From Rariglobus sp. (GTDB lineage: Bacteria > Verrucomicrobiota > Verrucomicrobiia > Opitutales > Opitutaceae), in NCBI GenBank assembly GCA_029266495.1, contig JAQSWS010000028.1:5417-62275 (forward strand): a DNA stretch of 56,859 nucleotides. The letters run 5' to 3'. The notes below the pieces were generated by a model that saw nothing but the letters and a program-made list of their open reading frames with translations, ran no database searches and was not told where the DNA came from. How positions within the stretch are numbered: position 1 is the first letter of the stretch; the number at the start of each line of letters is the position of its first letter. Below are positions 46,501-56,859 of this stretch, in pieces. The translations under genes were made by a program, and so were the position numbers.

Positions 46501-47414
46501 TTCGCGGCGTTCTCGGCCTGCTCTTTTTCGGAGCGCAAATCGAAGACGGCCTGCTGGGCCTCCTGCACGCGCTGGTTGAGCTGGGTGCGGCGGGTTTTCT
46601 GGCCTTCAAGGGCGGACTGCTGCTGCTGGAGGTGCGTGCGACGGGTCTCGGCGGCGGCGCGAAGCTGGATGAATTGCTCCTCCAATTGCGAGAGGGTCGC
46701 GGTAACTTGCGCGTAATGATAGCCGTGGTGCGCGAGGGCGAGGTGGCGGAGGCGCCAGGAAAGTTTTTTGTAGCGCAGGGCCTTGGAGGCCTGGCGGCGG
46801 AGCGAGCCGATCTGACGGGCGATCTCGGTAACGACGTCGGCCACGCGCACAAGATTTTGATCGGTAAGCGTGAGTTTGGAGAGGGCCTCCTTGCGCTGGG
46901 ATTTGTATTTGGTGATGCCGGCGGCCTCCTCGAAGACCGCGCGCCGCTCCTCGGGCTTGGAGGAAAGGATCTGGTCGATCTGGCCCTGCGCCATGATCGA
47001 GTAGGACGTGCGGCCGATGCCGGTATCCATGAAAAGCTTTTGGATGTCCTTCAGCCGGCATGGCTGGCCGTTGAAGAAATACTCGCCCTGGCCGTCGCGG
47101 TGGACCCGGCGCATGATCTCGATCTCGTGGAATTCGCTCCCGAGTTGTTTTTCGCAATCGGTCAGGAGCAGGGATACTTCGCACAACTGGGCGGGCTTGC
47201 GGGTATCGGCACCTTCGAAAATGACGTCCTGCATCTTGCCACCGCGGAGGGCCTTGGCGGACTGCTCACCGAGCACCCAGCGGATCGCATCGGCCACGTT
47301 GGACTTGCCGCAGCCGTTGGGACCGACGATCGCCGTCACACCCGGCTCGAAACGGAGGGTGCTGGGGTCGGCAAAGGACTTAAAACCGTGAAGCTTGAGC
47401 GCCTTGAGATACAT
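43563..47414 (-). CDS. smc: Chromosome segregation protein SMC
   Basis: 1283 residues; the condensin-like ATPase that organises the chromosome. Walker A GPNGCGKS at 31-38, long coiled coils with a hinge around 510-650, the ABC signature LLSGGQKTL and Walker B CLLDELDAPLDESN near the C-terminus. About 60 extra residues, acidic then basic (DDDEDEEGG, then VKRRKKKGPK), interrupt the second coiled coil before MGAVNTGAIEEY, which makes the protein about 100 residues longer than usual. ATG 47414 is the family start (MYLKALKLHGFKSF). Confidence 0.96.
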   Translation of the reverse strand: MYLKALKLHGFKSFADPSTLRFEPGVTAIVGPNGCGKSNVADAIRWVLGEQSAKALRGGKMQDVIFEGADTRKPAQLCEVSLLLTDCEKQLGSEFHEIEIMRRVHRDGQGEYFFNGQPCRLKDIQKLFMDTGIGRTSYSIMAQGQIDQILSSKPEERRAVFEEAAGITKYKSQRKEALSKLTLTDQNLVRVADVVTEIARQIGSLRRQASKALRYKKLSWRLRHLALAHHGYHYAQVTATLSQLEEQFIQLRAAAETRRTHLQQQQSALEGQKTRRTQLNQRVQEAQQAVFDLRSEKEQAENAANLSQIKRSGLADRLESSRDNLGELEMQLHELSSQVDTGAQDKEQQLTLLGSSDAVFQDRNRELAVVEAELTKLEQELQQTKFQLLQFESNVARLRTDCSSYEVDQKTSAHRHESVAGELEQLRQQQSSAAQQLSELNARVEEATVAKARAHQETQDVQIQIGDLTREFREAQKKLQDIDRQLAQRTARLNLLKQLAEKFEGFGEGAKAILQGRLAPTLGSSTAIPITKGLEVVPAHAKAIESLLGSAVEAISVADVETAQRILAQLETEQIGSVCLQVSGLQPHVSPSVELPPGLTPATSALLNLDASHPAAALLGACYVADNLHAFLDFWKANPSFSFLAVATAKGEIVDRRGLVFGGFAKKSNNSIVQREIDLRETARLLADDQKAHDDQKAIIDNLNARLAEAETTLEAKRAEVLEASQNVATVQSEERNAQRALEEIGAKAGRMDSELQGLEAQRNETQARFERAQAALTEASNAVEAGRARIHEMETRIVELRTDRDVKRETLAQARLELAERRQKVEVLDRGIADMERRRAQLSEILVQRQQEIEVWTEQISSLESESDNQKARAAQIAETLIVAQQQVEQIRKELADVEREIGGVENSQEGIRTDAEKAQSDFSRCEVALAQNKSRAQFLEEDVQREFQIRVGQYDWRALLWRSEDDPPDLKALDLDDDEDEEGGKAESPEAKVESPAATPVVEGEAQPAEAEAVPVKRRKKKGPKPDPTEEDLVALEKSADMDAVKTELDALRQRLASMGAVNTGAIEEYAELKQRYDFLKGQSDDLNTAKADLIKTIDEINQTSMTQFQITFDQIKKNFVYTFQTLFGGGIANLELIVTDDILESGIEITAQPPGTKLKGITLLSGGQKTLTAVALLFALYMVKPSPFCLLDELDAPLDESNIGRFTNLLGKFVDNSQFIIITHNKRTVSAAQAIYGVTMEERGVSKTVSMKFNQNKGDIEAHQENIAESVRGAKSTIGA

Positions 47415-47574
47415 GAAAAGAAACGGGCATTCAGACGCCGCGCCCGCCTGCGGCAAACGCAAAGTGCGTGACCGTTATCGGGACGATCAGACGGGCTTGT
47501 CCCCCCGTCTTCTGGAATCGGAGAAATGCCTTCTGCCGGACCGGACATTTGGCCCTGCCCGGGCCACAAGGCAC

Positions 47575-47610
47575 AAAAAAAGACGGCCGCCCGGGGGCGG
47601 CCGTCTTTTT
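47575..47610 (-). terminator. Rho-independent terminator of the pilus motor cluster
   Basis: GACGGCCGCCC and GGGCGGCCGTC form an 11-bp stem flanked by A- and T-runs on both sides, so it can act in either direction. It lies 25 bases beyond the pilC stop codon and separates that operon from smc. Confidence 0.85.
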
Positions 47611-47635
47611 GCCAATCGCCGGAGGCGCAACCGGC

Positions 47636-48943
47636 TTACTGAAGGCCCTTGATGATTTCGATGATCGGGAGGAAGAGCGCGATGACGATCGTGCCCACCA
47701 TCACGGCCATGAACACGATCATGACCGGTTCGATGATCGAGGTGAGGCCGGCGACGGAGTTGTCCACTTCGTCATCATAAGTGTCCGCGACGCGGTTGAG
47801 CATCTCAGGAAGCGCACCCGTTTCTTCGCCGACCTCGATCATGGACGTAACCATGGTCGGGAAGACCTTCGTCGAGTCGAGCGGGCGGGCGACGTTGTCA
47901 CCTTCCTTCACGCGGTCGTGAACGACATTGAGCGCATCGGCGACGTGGACGTTGCCGGACGTGTCACGGGTGATGAGCAGTGCCTGCAGGATCGGAACGC
48001 CGGAGGCCAGCAATGTGCCCAGCGTGCGGGTGAACCGGCTGATGGAAGATTTGAGGAAAAGTGGTCCCACGCCCGGGGCATGCAATAGGAACCAATCCAC
48101 CGCTCGTGTGCCCCCGCGGGTCTTATGCCATGCTTTGAAGGCAAAGTAACCCACCACAATGATGCCGATTGTGATCAAGTAGTGATCCTTGATGAAGTTA
48201 CTGACCGAGAGCACCGCCAGCGTGAGGCCGGGCATCGCCTTGCCCTTGAGCATGCCCGAGAAGATCTTTTCGAACTGCGGAATAACGAAGATCATCAGTG
48301 CGCCGACGATACCAACGGCAACAAACACGATGATGACCGGGTAGGTCATCGCTGACTTCACCTTGCCCTTGATCTTTTCGGCCTTCTCCATGAAGCGCGA
48401 AAGACGTTCCAAGACCGTCCCGAGCACGCCGCCCGCTTCACCCGCCTTGACCATGTTGACATAGAGGCGGTCGAACACCTTGGGGTGCTGCAAGAGGCCG
48501 TCGGAGAAGTTACTGCCCGAACGAATGCTCTCCACGAGGGATTCCACAACCTCTTTGAAGGGGAGATTCTTCTCCTGGCGGGCGAGAGTCTCCAGACTGC
48601 GCATGATGGGCATGCCCGCGTTCACCAGCGTGGCGAGCTGGCGGGTAAACACCGTCAGGCCGGCGTTGTTGATAACGCGACCGAAGGTGATCGAACCTTT
48701 TTTCTTCTTGGACCGCAGAGGCATGTCGGCCGGGGCCGAGGGGGAGTTGAGCTTGCGGACATCTTTCTTCGCTCCGGTGGAGAGCTTGGTCGCACCGGCG
48801 CCGCCTTCAGGAGCGAGCGCGGTGGGGATAAGGCCCATCGCCTTCAATTCGGCGGCGGCCTGTTCGGACGAAGTGCTTTCGACCACGCCTTTTTTTTCTT
48901 TGCCCGAGGCCGACTCGATGGCGCTATAAGTGAACTTTGGCAT
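47636..48943 (-). CDS. pilC: Type IV pilus / type II secretion inner-membrane platform protein
   Basis: 435 residues of the PilC/GspF family, the membrane platform that couples the motor ATPases to pilus growth. Two T2SSF repeats, each with FTRQLATLVNAGMPIMRSLE-like starts (about 105 and 305), and three TM helices (about 210-235, 255-275, 405-425). The ending IALFLPIIEIIKGLQ is typical. Last gene of the minus-strand motor cluster, followed by a strong terminator. The GspF label would also fit by sequence; the PilT neighbour favours the pilus. Confidence 0.94.
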   Translation of the reverse strand: MPKFTYSAIESASGKEKKGVVESTSSEQAAAELKAMGLIPTALAPEGGAGATKLSTGAKKDVRKLNSPSAPADMPLRSKKKKGSITFGRVINNAGLTVFTRQLATLVNAGMPIMRSLETLARQEKNLPFKEVVESLVESIRSGSNFSDGLLQHPKVFDRLYVNMVKAGEAGGVLGTVLERLSRFMEKAEKIKGKVKSAMTYPVIIVFVAVGIVGALMIFVIPQFEKIFSGMLKGKAMPGLTLAVLSVSNFIKDHYLITIGIIVVGYFAFKAWHKTRGGTRAVDWFLLHAPGVGPLFLKSSISRFTRTLGTLLASGVPILQALLITRDTSGNVHVADALNVVHDRVKEGDNVARPLDSTKVFPTMVTSMIEVGEETGALPEMLNRVADTYDDEVDNSVAGLTSIIEPVMIVFMAVMVGTIVIALFLPIIEIIKGLQ

Positions 48944-49017
48944 AGGGTAAGGGTATTGGTAAGTTTTGTGGAGAAGATCGGATTGCAGGTCGATGCTGGA
49001 AACGTGCCGGGTGCTAA

Positions 49018-50718
49018 TCAGGTGTATTTGATAATTTCCTCGATTGAGGTCGCGCCATCAAAAATAGAGCGGAGGCCGTCGTCTCGCAATGTGCGCATCC
49101 CCTGTTCGAGGGCCTTTTGCTTGATCACCATCGTGGAGGCGCGGGCCACGACCAAGTCGCGGACGGCTTCGCTCAGACGGAGCCATTCATAGACGCCCAT
49201 GCGACCCCGATAACCGGTGTTGCTGCAATGCTCACAACCGCGGCCGTAGAAAAACTCGCGATTGCCGATGTCAACCGGATCGATGTTGAGCTGTTGAAGG
49301 AGCGCGGCCGGCGGTTCGTAGGGGGTCCGGCAGCTCTTGCAGATCCGGCGGACAAGTCGCTGGGCCAGCACCGCTTCCAAGGAAGAGGCGATCAGGAACG
49401 GTTCCACACCCATGTCGACGAGACGCGTGACCGCGCCGGGGGCGTCGTTGGTGTGGAGGGTGGAGAGCACCAAGTGACCGGTGAGCGACGCCTGAATGGC
49501 GATCTGCGCAGTTTCCAAGTCGCGGATCTCACCCACCATGATCACGTCAGGATCTTGACGGAGGAAGGAGCGAAGGGCGGCGGCAAACGTGAGGCCGACG
49601 GCATGGTTCACCGGCACCTGCATGATACCCTCGATCTCGTATTCCACGGGATCTTCAGCCGTGAGGAGCTTGAGATCGGGGGTGTTGATGACGCGAAGGG
49701 CGGAATAAAGCGTGGTGGTCTTGCCCGAGCCCGTGGGACCGGTGACGATGAAGATGCCGTTCGGCCGCCTGATGATCTCGGTGATGCCTTCATACACGTC
49801 CGTCGGCATGCCCAGCGCGGTGATGTCGAGTTGCACGGCGGACTGGTCGAGCACGCGAAGCACCACGGATTCGCCGAACTGGGTGGGAAGCGTGGAAACG
49901 CGAAGGTCAACCGGGCGTCCGGCGAGGGTCAGCTTGATGCGGCCGTCCTGCGGAATGCGGCGTTCGGCGATGTTGAGGCTGGCGAGCACCTTCACGCGCG
50001 AGGTGATGGGAAGCGCAAGGTGCTTGGGCGGAGGCGCCATTTCGTAGAGCGCGCCGTCGATGCGATAACGGATCTTGAACTCGTGCTCGAAAGGCTCGAA
50101 GTGGATGTCGGAGGCCTTGTCGCGAATGGCCTGGCCGATGACGAGGTTGACGAAACGGATGATCGGCGTCTGGCCGGCCATCGACTCGAGATCGTGCTCG
50201 GAGAGGTCCCGGTCGGCCCCCTGCGGGCCGTCGTGATCGTCGCTCGACATCTCCCGAAGAAGATCGTCGATGGTGGCGTCGTCGTCGCCGTAATGAAGCT
50301 TGAGCAACCCGTCGATACGACCGGGATCGGCAACGACCAGGCGCACGTCCTTGCCAAGGGCAAAGGTAAGGTCGTCGATGACCTGGCTGTTGAAGGGATC
50401 GGTGGCCAGCAGATCGATGCTCTGGGCGTCGACACGCAAGGGAACGACGCCATACATGCGGGCGAGGCTGCCCTGGACGGCGTTGACCACCTCGTTGGGG
50501 ATGTCGCCGGCGTGGCCCTCGAGATATTCGCAGCCCAGGTGGGCGGCGATGGTGCGCAGGAGCGTGGCCCGGTCGACCAGCCCCATCTCAACGAGGAGGT
50601 CCGCAACGGGTTTGCCCGTGGCTTTGTGCTCTTCGTTGAGATCGTTGAGGGTTTCGGGTGCGACCAGGTGATGATCGCGGCAAAGTTCCAGAATGGCCTG
50701 ACTGTGGCTTTCGAACAT
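49018..50718 (-). CDS. PilB/GspE-type assembly ATPase, copy 2
   Basis: 566 residues. N-terminal GspE-N domain (about 1-150), then the hexameric ATPase: [20 protein letters not shown], Walker [11 protein letters not shown] (about 325), Asp box and Walker [12 protein letters not shown], His box [14 protein letters not shown]. The zinc tetracysteine is complete (ICKSC and GCEHC). This domain order is that of an assembly motor. It lies between pilT and pilC; a second close homologue sits just upstream of pilT, so one cluster carries two assembly-type motors. Confidence 0.93.
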   Translation of the reverse strand: MFESHSQAILELCRDHHLVAPETLNDLNEEHKATGKPVADLLVEMGLVDRATLLRTIAAHLGCEYLEGHAGDIPNEVVNAVQGSLARMYGVVPLRVDAQSIDLLATDPFNSQVIDDLTFALGKDVRLVVADPGRIDGLLKLHYGDDDATIDDLLREMSSDDHDGPQGADRDLSEHDLESMAGQTPIIRFVNLVIGQAIRDKASDIHFEPFEHEFKIRYRIDGALYEMAPPPKHLALPITSRVKVLASLNIAERRIPQDGRIKLTLAGRPVDLRVSTLPTQFGESVVLRVLDQSAVQLDITALGMPTDVYEGITEIIRRPNGIFIVTGPTGSGKTTTLYSALRVINTPDLKLLTAEDPVEYEIEGIMQVPVNHAVGLTFAAALRSFLRQDPDVIMVGEIRDLETAQIAIQASLTGHLVLSTLHTNDAPGAVTRLVDMGVEPFLIASSLEAVLAQRLVRRICKSCRTPYEPPAALLQQLNIDPVDIGNREFFYGRGCEHCSNTGYRGRMGVYEWLRLSEAVRDLVVARASTMVIKQKALEQGMRTLRDDGLRSIFDGATSIEEIIKYT

Positions 50719-50769
50719 AGGGTAACCGGCGTGAGCCGACGGAAGGGGAAAGCGATTGCGGTTTGAAAA

Positions 50770-51852
50770 TTAGAGTTGGCGGAGCTGTGCACCCATCGCG
50801 AGAAGTTTCTCCCGCATGACCAGCGGATCCTGGGCTTTGTCGAGCGCCTCGTCGGGAGTGACGAGGTCCCGGTTGACCAGGCTCATGAGATGGGCGTCCA
50901 GGGTAATCATACCAAGGCTGGCCCCGGTTTGAATATCGGAGGAAATACGGAAGGTTTTATTTTCACGAATGAGCGAGGCGATCGAGGTCGTGTTGACCAT
51001 GATTTCGTAGCCGGCAATGCGCCCGCCACCGATCTTTTTGCACAAAACCTGGGAAATCACCGCCACGATCGACGACGCAAGCTGCGTGCGGATCATGTCT
51101 TTCATGTTCGCGGGAAAGGCGTCCACGATACGGTCAATGGTCTTCGCCGCGCCGTTGGTGTGAAGGGTGCCGAACACCAGATGGCCCGTTTCGGCCGCGC
51201 TGATCGCAGCCTCGATCGTTTCCAAATCACGCATTTCACCGACAAGAATGATGTCCGGATCCTGGCGGAGGGCGCGACGGATCGCCTCGGAGAAACTGGG
51301 AACGTCAACGCCCACTTCACGCTGCGTGACAATACAGTGCTTGTGCGGATGATAATATTCGATCGGGTCCTCGATCGTGATGATGTGGCCGTCGCGAGTC
51401 TCGTTGATGTAATTGATCATCGCAGCGAGCGTCGTCGACTTGCCGGAACCAGTCGGGCCGGTGACGAGGATGAGGCCGCGGGGACGATAAAGCAGTTCGC
51501 GAACCTTGTCCGGGATCCCGATTTCCCGGAGGCTATACATCTTGTTCGGGATCTGGCGCAGAACCAGGCCGTAGTTGCCCTTGGCCCTCAGGATGCTCAC
51601 GCGCAGACGCGCCTTGTCGAGATAGGCGAATCCGAAATCGGACCCGCCGTTCAGCTTCACGTTCTGCTGATGATTGTCCGGCGTGATCGAAAGCATCAAC
51701 TGCTCGGTATCGGCGGGGGTGAGCAGAGGTCCGTCAATGGGCACCATGCCGCCGCTGAGGCGAAGCGTGGGCGGCTGGCCGACCTGCAGGTGAAGATCGG
51801 AGGCGCCCTGGTCCACCACCAACTCCAGCAGGTCATTCATTTCGTAACTCAT
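50770..51852 (-). CDS. pilT: Pilus retraction ATPase PilT
   Basis: 360 residues. Starts at ATG 51852 ([22 protein letters not shown]). Walker A GPTGSGKS at 132-139, [21 protein letters not shown], and the retraction-specific SLIRENK block that corresponds to the AIRNLIRE motif. It lacks the GspE-N domain and zinc cysteines, as expected of PilT. Powers pilus retraction for twitching and DNA uptake. Lies 19 bases after copy 1 of the PilB-type ATPase and ahead of copy 2. Confidence 0.96.
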   Translation of the reverse strand: MSYEMNDLLELVVDQGASDLHLQVGQPPTLRLSGGMVPIDGPLLTPADTEQLMLSITPDNHQQNVKLNGGSDFGFAYLDKARLRVSILRAKGNYGLVLRQIPNKMYSLREIGIPDKVRELLYRPRGLILVTGPTGSGKSTTLAAMINYINETRDGHIITIEDPIEYYHPHKHCIVTQREVGVDVPSFSEAIRRALRQDPDIILVGEMRDLETIEAAISAAETGHLVFGTLHTNGAAKTIDRIVDAFPANMKDMIRTQLASSIVAVISQVLCKKIGGGRIAGYEIMVNTTSIASLIRENKTFRISSDIQTGASLGMITLDAHLMSLVNRDLVTPDEALDKAQDPLVMREKLLAMGAQLRQL

Positions 51853-51871
51853 AAAAATGGCCGGACCGGGT

Positions 51872-53602
51872 TTAACTGGCGTCGCCCACCGTGATCGAGA
51901 CAACTTCGTCGATCGAGGTCTGGCCGGCGAGGACCTTGCGCACGCCGTCTTCGCGCATGGTGCGCATGCCGAGGGAGCGGGCTTTGTCGCGCAGCTTGGC
52001 GGTGCCGACATTGTCGTAGATCATGCGCTGGATCTCTTCGTTGACCACAAACATTTCGAAGATGCCGGCGCGGCCGCGGTAGCCGGTGCCATTGCAGTTC
52101 TGGCAGCCTTCACCACGCATAAAGGTCGCGGTGGATGCCTGCTGCGCCGTGATGTTCAGCGAACGGAGTTCGTTGGCGTCCGGCGTATACGGCTTCTTGC
52201 ATTGCTTGCAGATCTTGCGGGTGAGGCGCTGGGCCACTGCGGCGCGCAACGAACTCGACACAAGGAACGGCTTCACGCCGATGTCGATCAAGCGGGTGAT
52301 CGCGCCGGGGGCGTCATTGGTGTGGAGGGTGGAGAACACCATGTGGCCGGTGAGCGAGGCGTTGATGGAAATTTCGGCCGTCTCCAAGTCACGAATCTCA
52401 CCCACCATGACGATATTCGGCGCCTGGCGCAGCATGGAGCGGAGCGCCGAGGCGAAGGTCATGCCGACGTCGTGGCGGACCGGCACCTGGTTGATGCCCG
52501 CGAGCACATACTCGACGGGATCCTCCACCGTGATGATCTTGCGGTCGGGCTTGTTGATGAAATGCAGGCAGGAATAGAGCGTCGTCGTCTTGCCGGAACC
52601 GGTCGGTCCCGTGACCAGCATGATGCCGTCCGGGAGCGAAATGAGACGCTCCACGATCGCCTGGTCGTCGCTGAAGAAACCAAGCTCGGGCAGACCGAGC
52701 TGAAGCCCGTCCTTGTCGAGAATACGCATGACAATACTCTCGCCGTGCGCGGTCGGCAGGGAGGACACACGCAGGTCGATCTGCTTGCCCGTCATGTTAA
52801 TTTGAATACGACCGTCCTGCGGGATGCGCTTCTCGGCGATCGAGATGTTGGCCATGATCTTCAACCGGGAGATCATGGACAGCTGAAGGCGCTTCGGCGG
52901 ATTTTCGATCTCGAGCAACACGCCGTCGATGCGGTAGCGCACCCGGAAACGTTTCTCGAGCGGTTCAAGATGAATGTCGGACGCACGCCGCTGGATCGCC
53001 TCCAGAATGATCTGGTGAACAAGCTTGATGATCGGCGCATCGCCTTCCTCGCTGGAGGAGGTGCCGTCCACGGCCACGGTCGAGACGGTGGCCGCTTCGG
53101 CACCCCCGACCGAAAAGTCGTTCAGCATCGCATCCAGCTCGCTGGCATCCTTGCCATAGAAACGTTCGATGGTGTGCTTGATTTCGTCGGCGGGCGCCAC
53201 GGACGGCTCGATGGTGAGCTTGAGCACATGGCCGAGGCTGTCGATTGCATCGACATCGAGCGGGTCGCTGATGGCGAGTTGAAGCACCCCGCCCTCCTTC
53301 GAAAGCGGGAACACATTGTAGCGAACCGCCATCGCGCGCGGCACGAGCGCCATTGCCTCCGGACTGGGAACCCGCAACGCGGCCAGGTCGACAAAAGGCA
53401 TGCCAAACTCGTCCGCCAGCAACTTGCTGAGCTGGCGGGACTGGACCGCGCGGTTGGCGATCAGGATTTCGACCACCTTGGGAGGAGCGGTGGTGAGGTC
53501 GGTATGGGCCGCAATCTGCTCATTGGCGGCATCGATCTGGGCTTGCGTGAGCACGCCCTTGTCGAGGGCGAGCTGTAGGACGAAATCATCGGCGGGAGTC
53601 AC
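51872..53602 (-). CDS. PilB/GspE-type assembly ATPase, copy 1
   Basis: 576 residues with the same plan as the copy at 49018-50718: N-terminal GspE-N domain, [20 protein letters not shown], Walker [40 protein letters not shown] and the zinc cysteines (ICKQC, GCQNC). The start is GTG 53602. It is first in the motor cluster and lies 61 bases after rho, so read-through from rho is possible. Whether it or its sister serves pilus or secretion assembly cannot be told from sequence. Confidence 0.93.
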   Translation of the reverse strand: MTPADDFVLQLALDKGVLTQAQIDAANEQIAAHTDLTTAPPKVVEILIANRAVQSRQLSKLLADEFGMPFVDLAALRVPSPEAMALVPRAMAVRYNVFPLSKEGGVLQLAISDPLDVDAIDSLGHVLKLTIEPSVAPADEIKHTIERFYGKDASELDAMLNDFSVGGAEAATVSTVAVDGTSSSEEGDAPIIKLVHQIILEAIQRRASDIHLEPLEKRFRVRYRIDGVLLEIENPPKRLQLSMISRLKIMANISIAEKRIPQDGRIQINMTGKQIDLRVSSLPTAHGESIVMRILDKDGLQLGLPELGFFSDDQAIVERLISLPDGIMLVTGPTGSGKTTTLYSCLHFINKPDRKIITVEDPVEYVLAGINQVPVRHDVGMTFASALRSMLRQAPNIVMVGEIRDLETAEISINASLTGHMVFSTLHTNDAPGAITRLIDIGVKPFLVSSSLRAAVAQRLTRKICKQCKKPYTPDANELRSLNITAQQASTATFMRGEGCQNCNGTGYRGRAGIFEMFVVNEEIQRMIYDNVGTAKLRDKARSLGMRTMREDGVRKVLAGQTSIDEVVSITVGDAS

Positions 53603-53663
53603 GTGGGGGATAAGGGCGTTGGGCCGATCAGGGTAGTTGTCGGGTAATTACAAAGGGAGTGAA

Positions 53664-55634
<1,971 letters not shown>

Positions 55635-55681
55635 GTGTGGGAAAGATGAGGAAACAAAATCAACCAGGCCGAACCCTTGCC

Positions 55682-56224
55682 TCAATGAGCACCGGACAGC
55701 CGCGTCGCCAAGTGGTTCACCTGCAGGCGCAGAGCTTCCAGCGTGCCGTCGTTAGACAGGACAAAATCGGCTTTTTCTAGTTTCAGAGCCAAGGGCAATT
55801 GCTTGGAAATTCGTTGCCCGGCGAGCGATTGGGGAATTCCGCGCTCAATCAACCGGGCAAGTTGATTAGCGGACGATGTGGATACGCAGACGATGAAATC
55901 AAACCAATTTTCCAAACCCTGCTCAAAAAGCAGCGGCACCTCGATCACCCAACGATCCTTCGGAGCGGTCGCGAGCAATTCCCGCCACCGCTCGTAAACC
56001 AAAGGATGCAACAACTCCTCCAGCCATAGCCGATCCGCGTCGTTGCCGAAAATGCGCTTCGCCAGCAGTGGCCGTTGCACCTCGCCGTCCGCGTTCACGA
56101 CATCGGGAAACCGCTCCGCGATTTTTGCTACGACCAGTGGGGCAACCCGGAAGCCCGCCTCTTCAAAGAGGCCCGCCGCCGTGGATTTCCCCCCGCCCAT
56201 GCCGCCGGTAAGTCCCAATATCAT
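55682..56224 (-). CDS. coaE: Dephospho-CoA kinase with deleted Asp segment
   Basis: 180 residues; the family phosphorylates dephospho-CoA to coenzyme A. Walker [47 protein letters not shown] and the C-terminal [12 protein letters not shown] match CoaE. The stretch that should hold the conserved IDAD-type motif is missing: the sequence jumps from AGFRV straight to [13 protein letters not shown], an in-frame loss of about 14 residues compared with E. coli CoaE. That segment contains the catalytic Asp, so activity is doubtful. Start ATG 56224; 47 bases upstream of rho. Confidence 0.85.
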   Translation of the reverse strand: MILGLTGGMGGGKSTAAGLFEEAGFRVAPLVVAKIAERFPDVVNADGEVQRPLLAKRIFGNDADRLWLEELLHPLVYERWRELLATAPKDRWVIEVPLLFEQGLENWFDFIVCVSTSSANQLARLIERGIPQSLAGQRISKQLPLALKLEKADFVLSNDGTLEALRLQVNHLATRLSGAH

Positions 56225-56353
56225 CTCAGTGTCGGTCAAAAATGAATCCCAAGATTGGGCTTGCGCGGGCTTTGCGCAAATCATTACTCGGAACCCGCTT
56301 CGCCATAGTTTTGCGTCGCACAATTTCCTCGAATCACCGGGCCGGCCCAAGAC

Positions 56354-56859
56354 ATGCCTCTCACGACTGACACCACGCGCGCGGAGACCGTCACCGAAGC
56401 CGCCTCTGACATCGCCCGCAATCTGTTCCCGGGCGCTTCAGACGGTTTTATCCGGGAGCTTTTCGACCGGGTGACAAAACTCTTCACCGGCGGTTATCTG
56501 GATTATCAGGCCTGCGACCTCAAATATCACGATTTCCGGCACACACTGCAGGTGGCCGTCGCCTATATGGATTTGTTTGCGGCCCGCCAGGCTTCAAACG
56601 AACGGCGCTTTACCCACCGGCAGTTCGAACTCGGTCTGGCCACGGCGCTGCTGCATGACAGCGGCTACCTCAAACTGCGTTCGGACCGCGAAGGCACCGG
56701 GGCCAAATACACCTTTTGCCACGTCCTGCGCAGCTGCGCCCTCGCCGCCTCGTTCCTCCCGAGCCTTGGACTGAAGGTCGAGGAAATTGACATCGTGCTC
56801 GGAGCGATCCGCTGCACAGGCCCCTCCACGGCGGGCATGCGGCTGCGCTTCAACCGCCA
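56354..56859 (+). CDS. HD-domain protein, 3' end cut by window
   Basis: The first 168 codons are visible and the frame is open to the right edge. The conserved metal-binding histidines of an HD phosphohydrolase are present: DLKYHDFRHTLQV, then ATALLHDSGYLK (the HD pair), then TFCHVLRSC. This arrangement resembles the cyclic nucleotide phosphodiesterase-like HD proteins; the full domain set is unknown because the gene is cut. Divergent from coaE with a 129-base gap. Confidence 0.8.
   Translation, partial: MPLTTDTTRAETVTEAASDIARNLFPGASDGFIRELFDRVTKLFTGGYLDYQACDLKYHDFRHTLQVAVAYMDLFAARQASNERRFTHRQFELGLATALLHDSGYLKLRSDREGTGAKYTFCHVLRSCALAASFLPSLGLKVEEIDIVLGAIRCTGPSTAGMRLRFNR

Overview
The window is GC-rich chromosomal DNA from a bacterium that is probably a verrucomicrobium of the Opitutaceae type. 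The basis is circumstantial: a plant/cyanobacterial-style IspH, a giant Verru_Chthon-like pseudopilin, a Rho with a long disordered N-terminus, DUF5069 and DUF1802 proteins, start codons preceded by pyrimidine-rich leaders rather than Shine-Dalgarno sequences, and short intergenic hairpin repeats. I saw no rRNA, tRNA, CRISPR, transposase, integrase or phage genes. It reads as a dense core chromosome with two cut genes: ispH at the left edge and an HD-domain gene at the right edge. No stretch longer than about 300 bases lacks a gene.

Layout. 1-7.7 kb: ispH (cut), a minus-strand ParA / unknown / coiled-coil operon divergent from a lone response regulator, a GreB-like factor, an exported protein, and glycogen synthase glgA. 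7.9-15 kb: a GH94-type phosphorylase and an SGNH esterase, then a 1126-residue pseudopilin-like protein overlapping a secreted partner. 15-24 kb: RNase R, a DUF5069 protein, gcvT-gcvH, a PEGA lipoprotein divergent from lgt, and a 5-oxoprolinase operon with fused pxpB-pxpC followed by pxpA. 23.9-29 kb: a lipoprotein-ResB-CcsA cytochrome c maturation operon and argA. 29-33.7 kb: a RidA protein, an amidohydrolase, a purine-type NCS2 permease and a tandem GTP cyclohydrolase II-like protein.

33.7-39 kb holds the most unusual locus. Three genes, coupled by 4-base stop/start overlaps, encode a HATPase-GNAT hybrid, an ATP-grasp ligase fused to a GH3-type acyl-adenylating amide synthetase, and a Bcr/CflA-type MFS exporter. 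I infer a compact pathway that makes and exports an amide or peptide-like small molecule. I do not recognise it as a described system.

39-56.9 kb: tyrS, a 37-residue basic protein with a clear terminator, a DUF1802 protein, smc with a downstream TPR membrane protein, a type IV pilus motor cluster (two PilB-type ATPases, PilT and PilC), rho, a coaE missing the segment that normally carries the catalytic Asp, and the cut HD gene. Several operons link energy and envelope functions: lipoprotein processing, cytochrome c assembly and pilus motors. The accessory interest is in the ATP-grasp/GH3 locus, the double RibA protein and the ParA operon.
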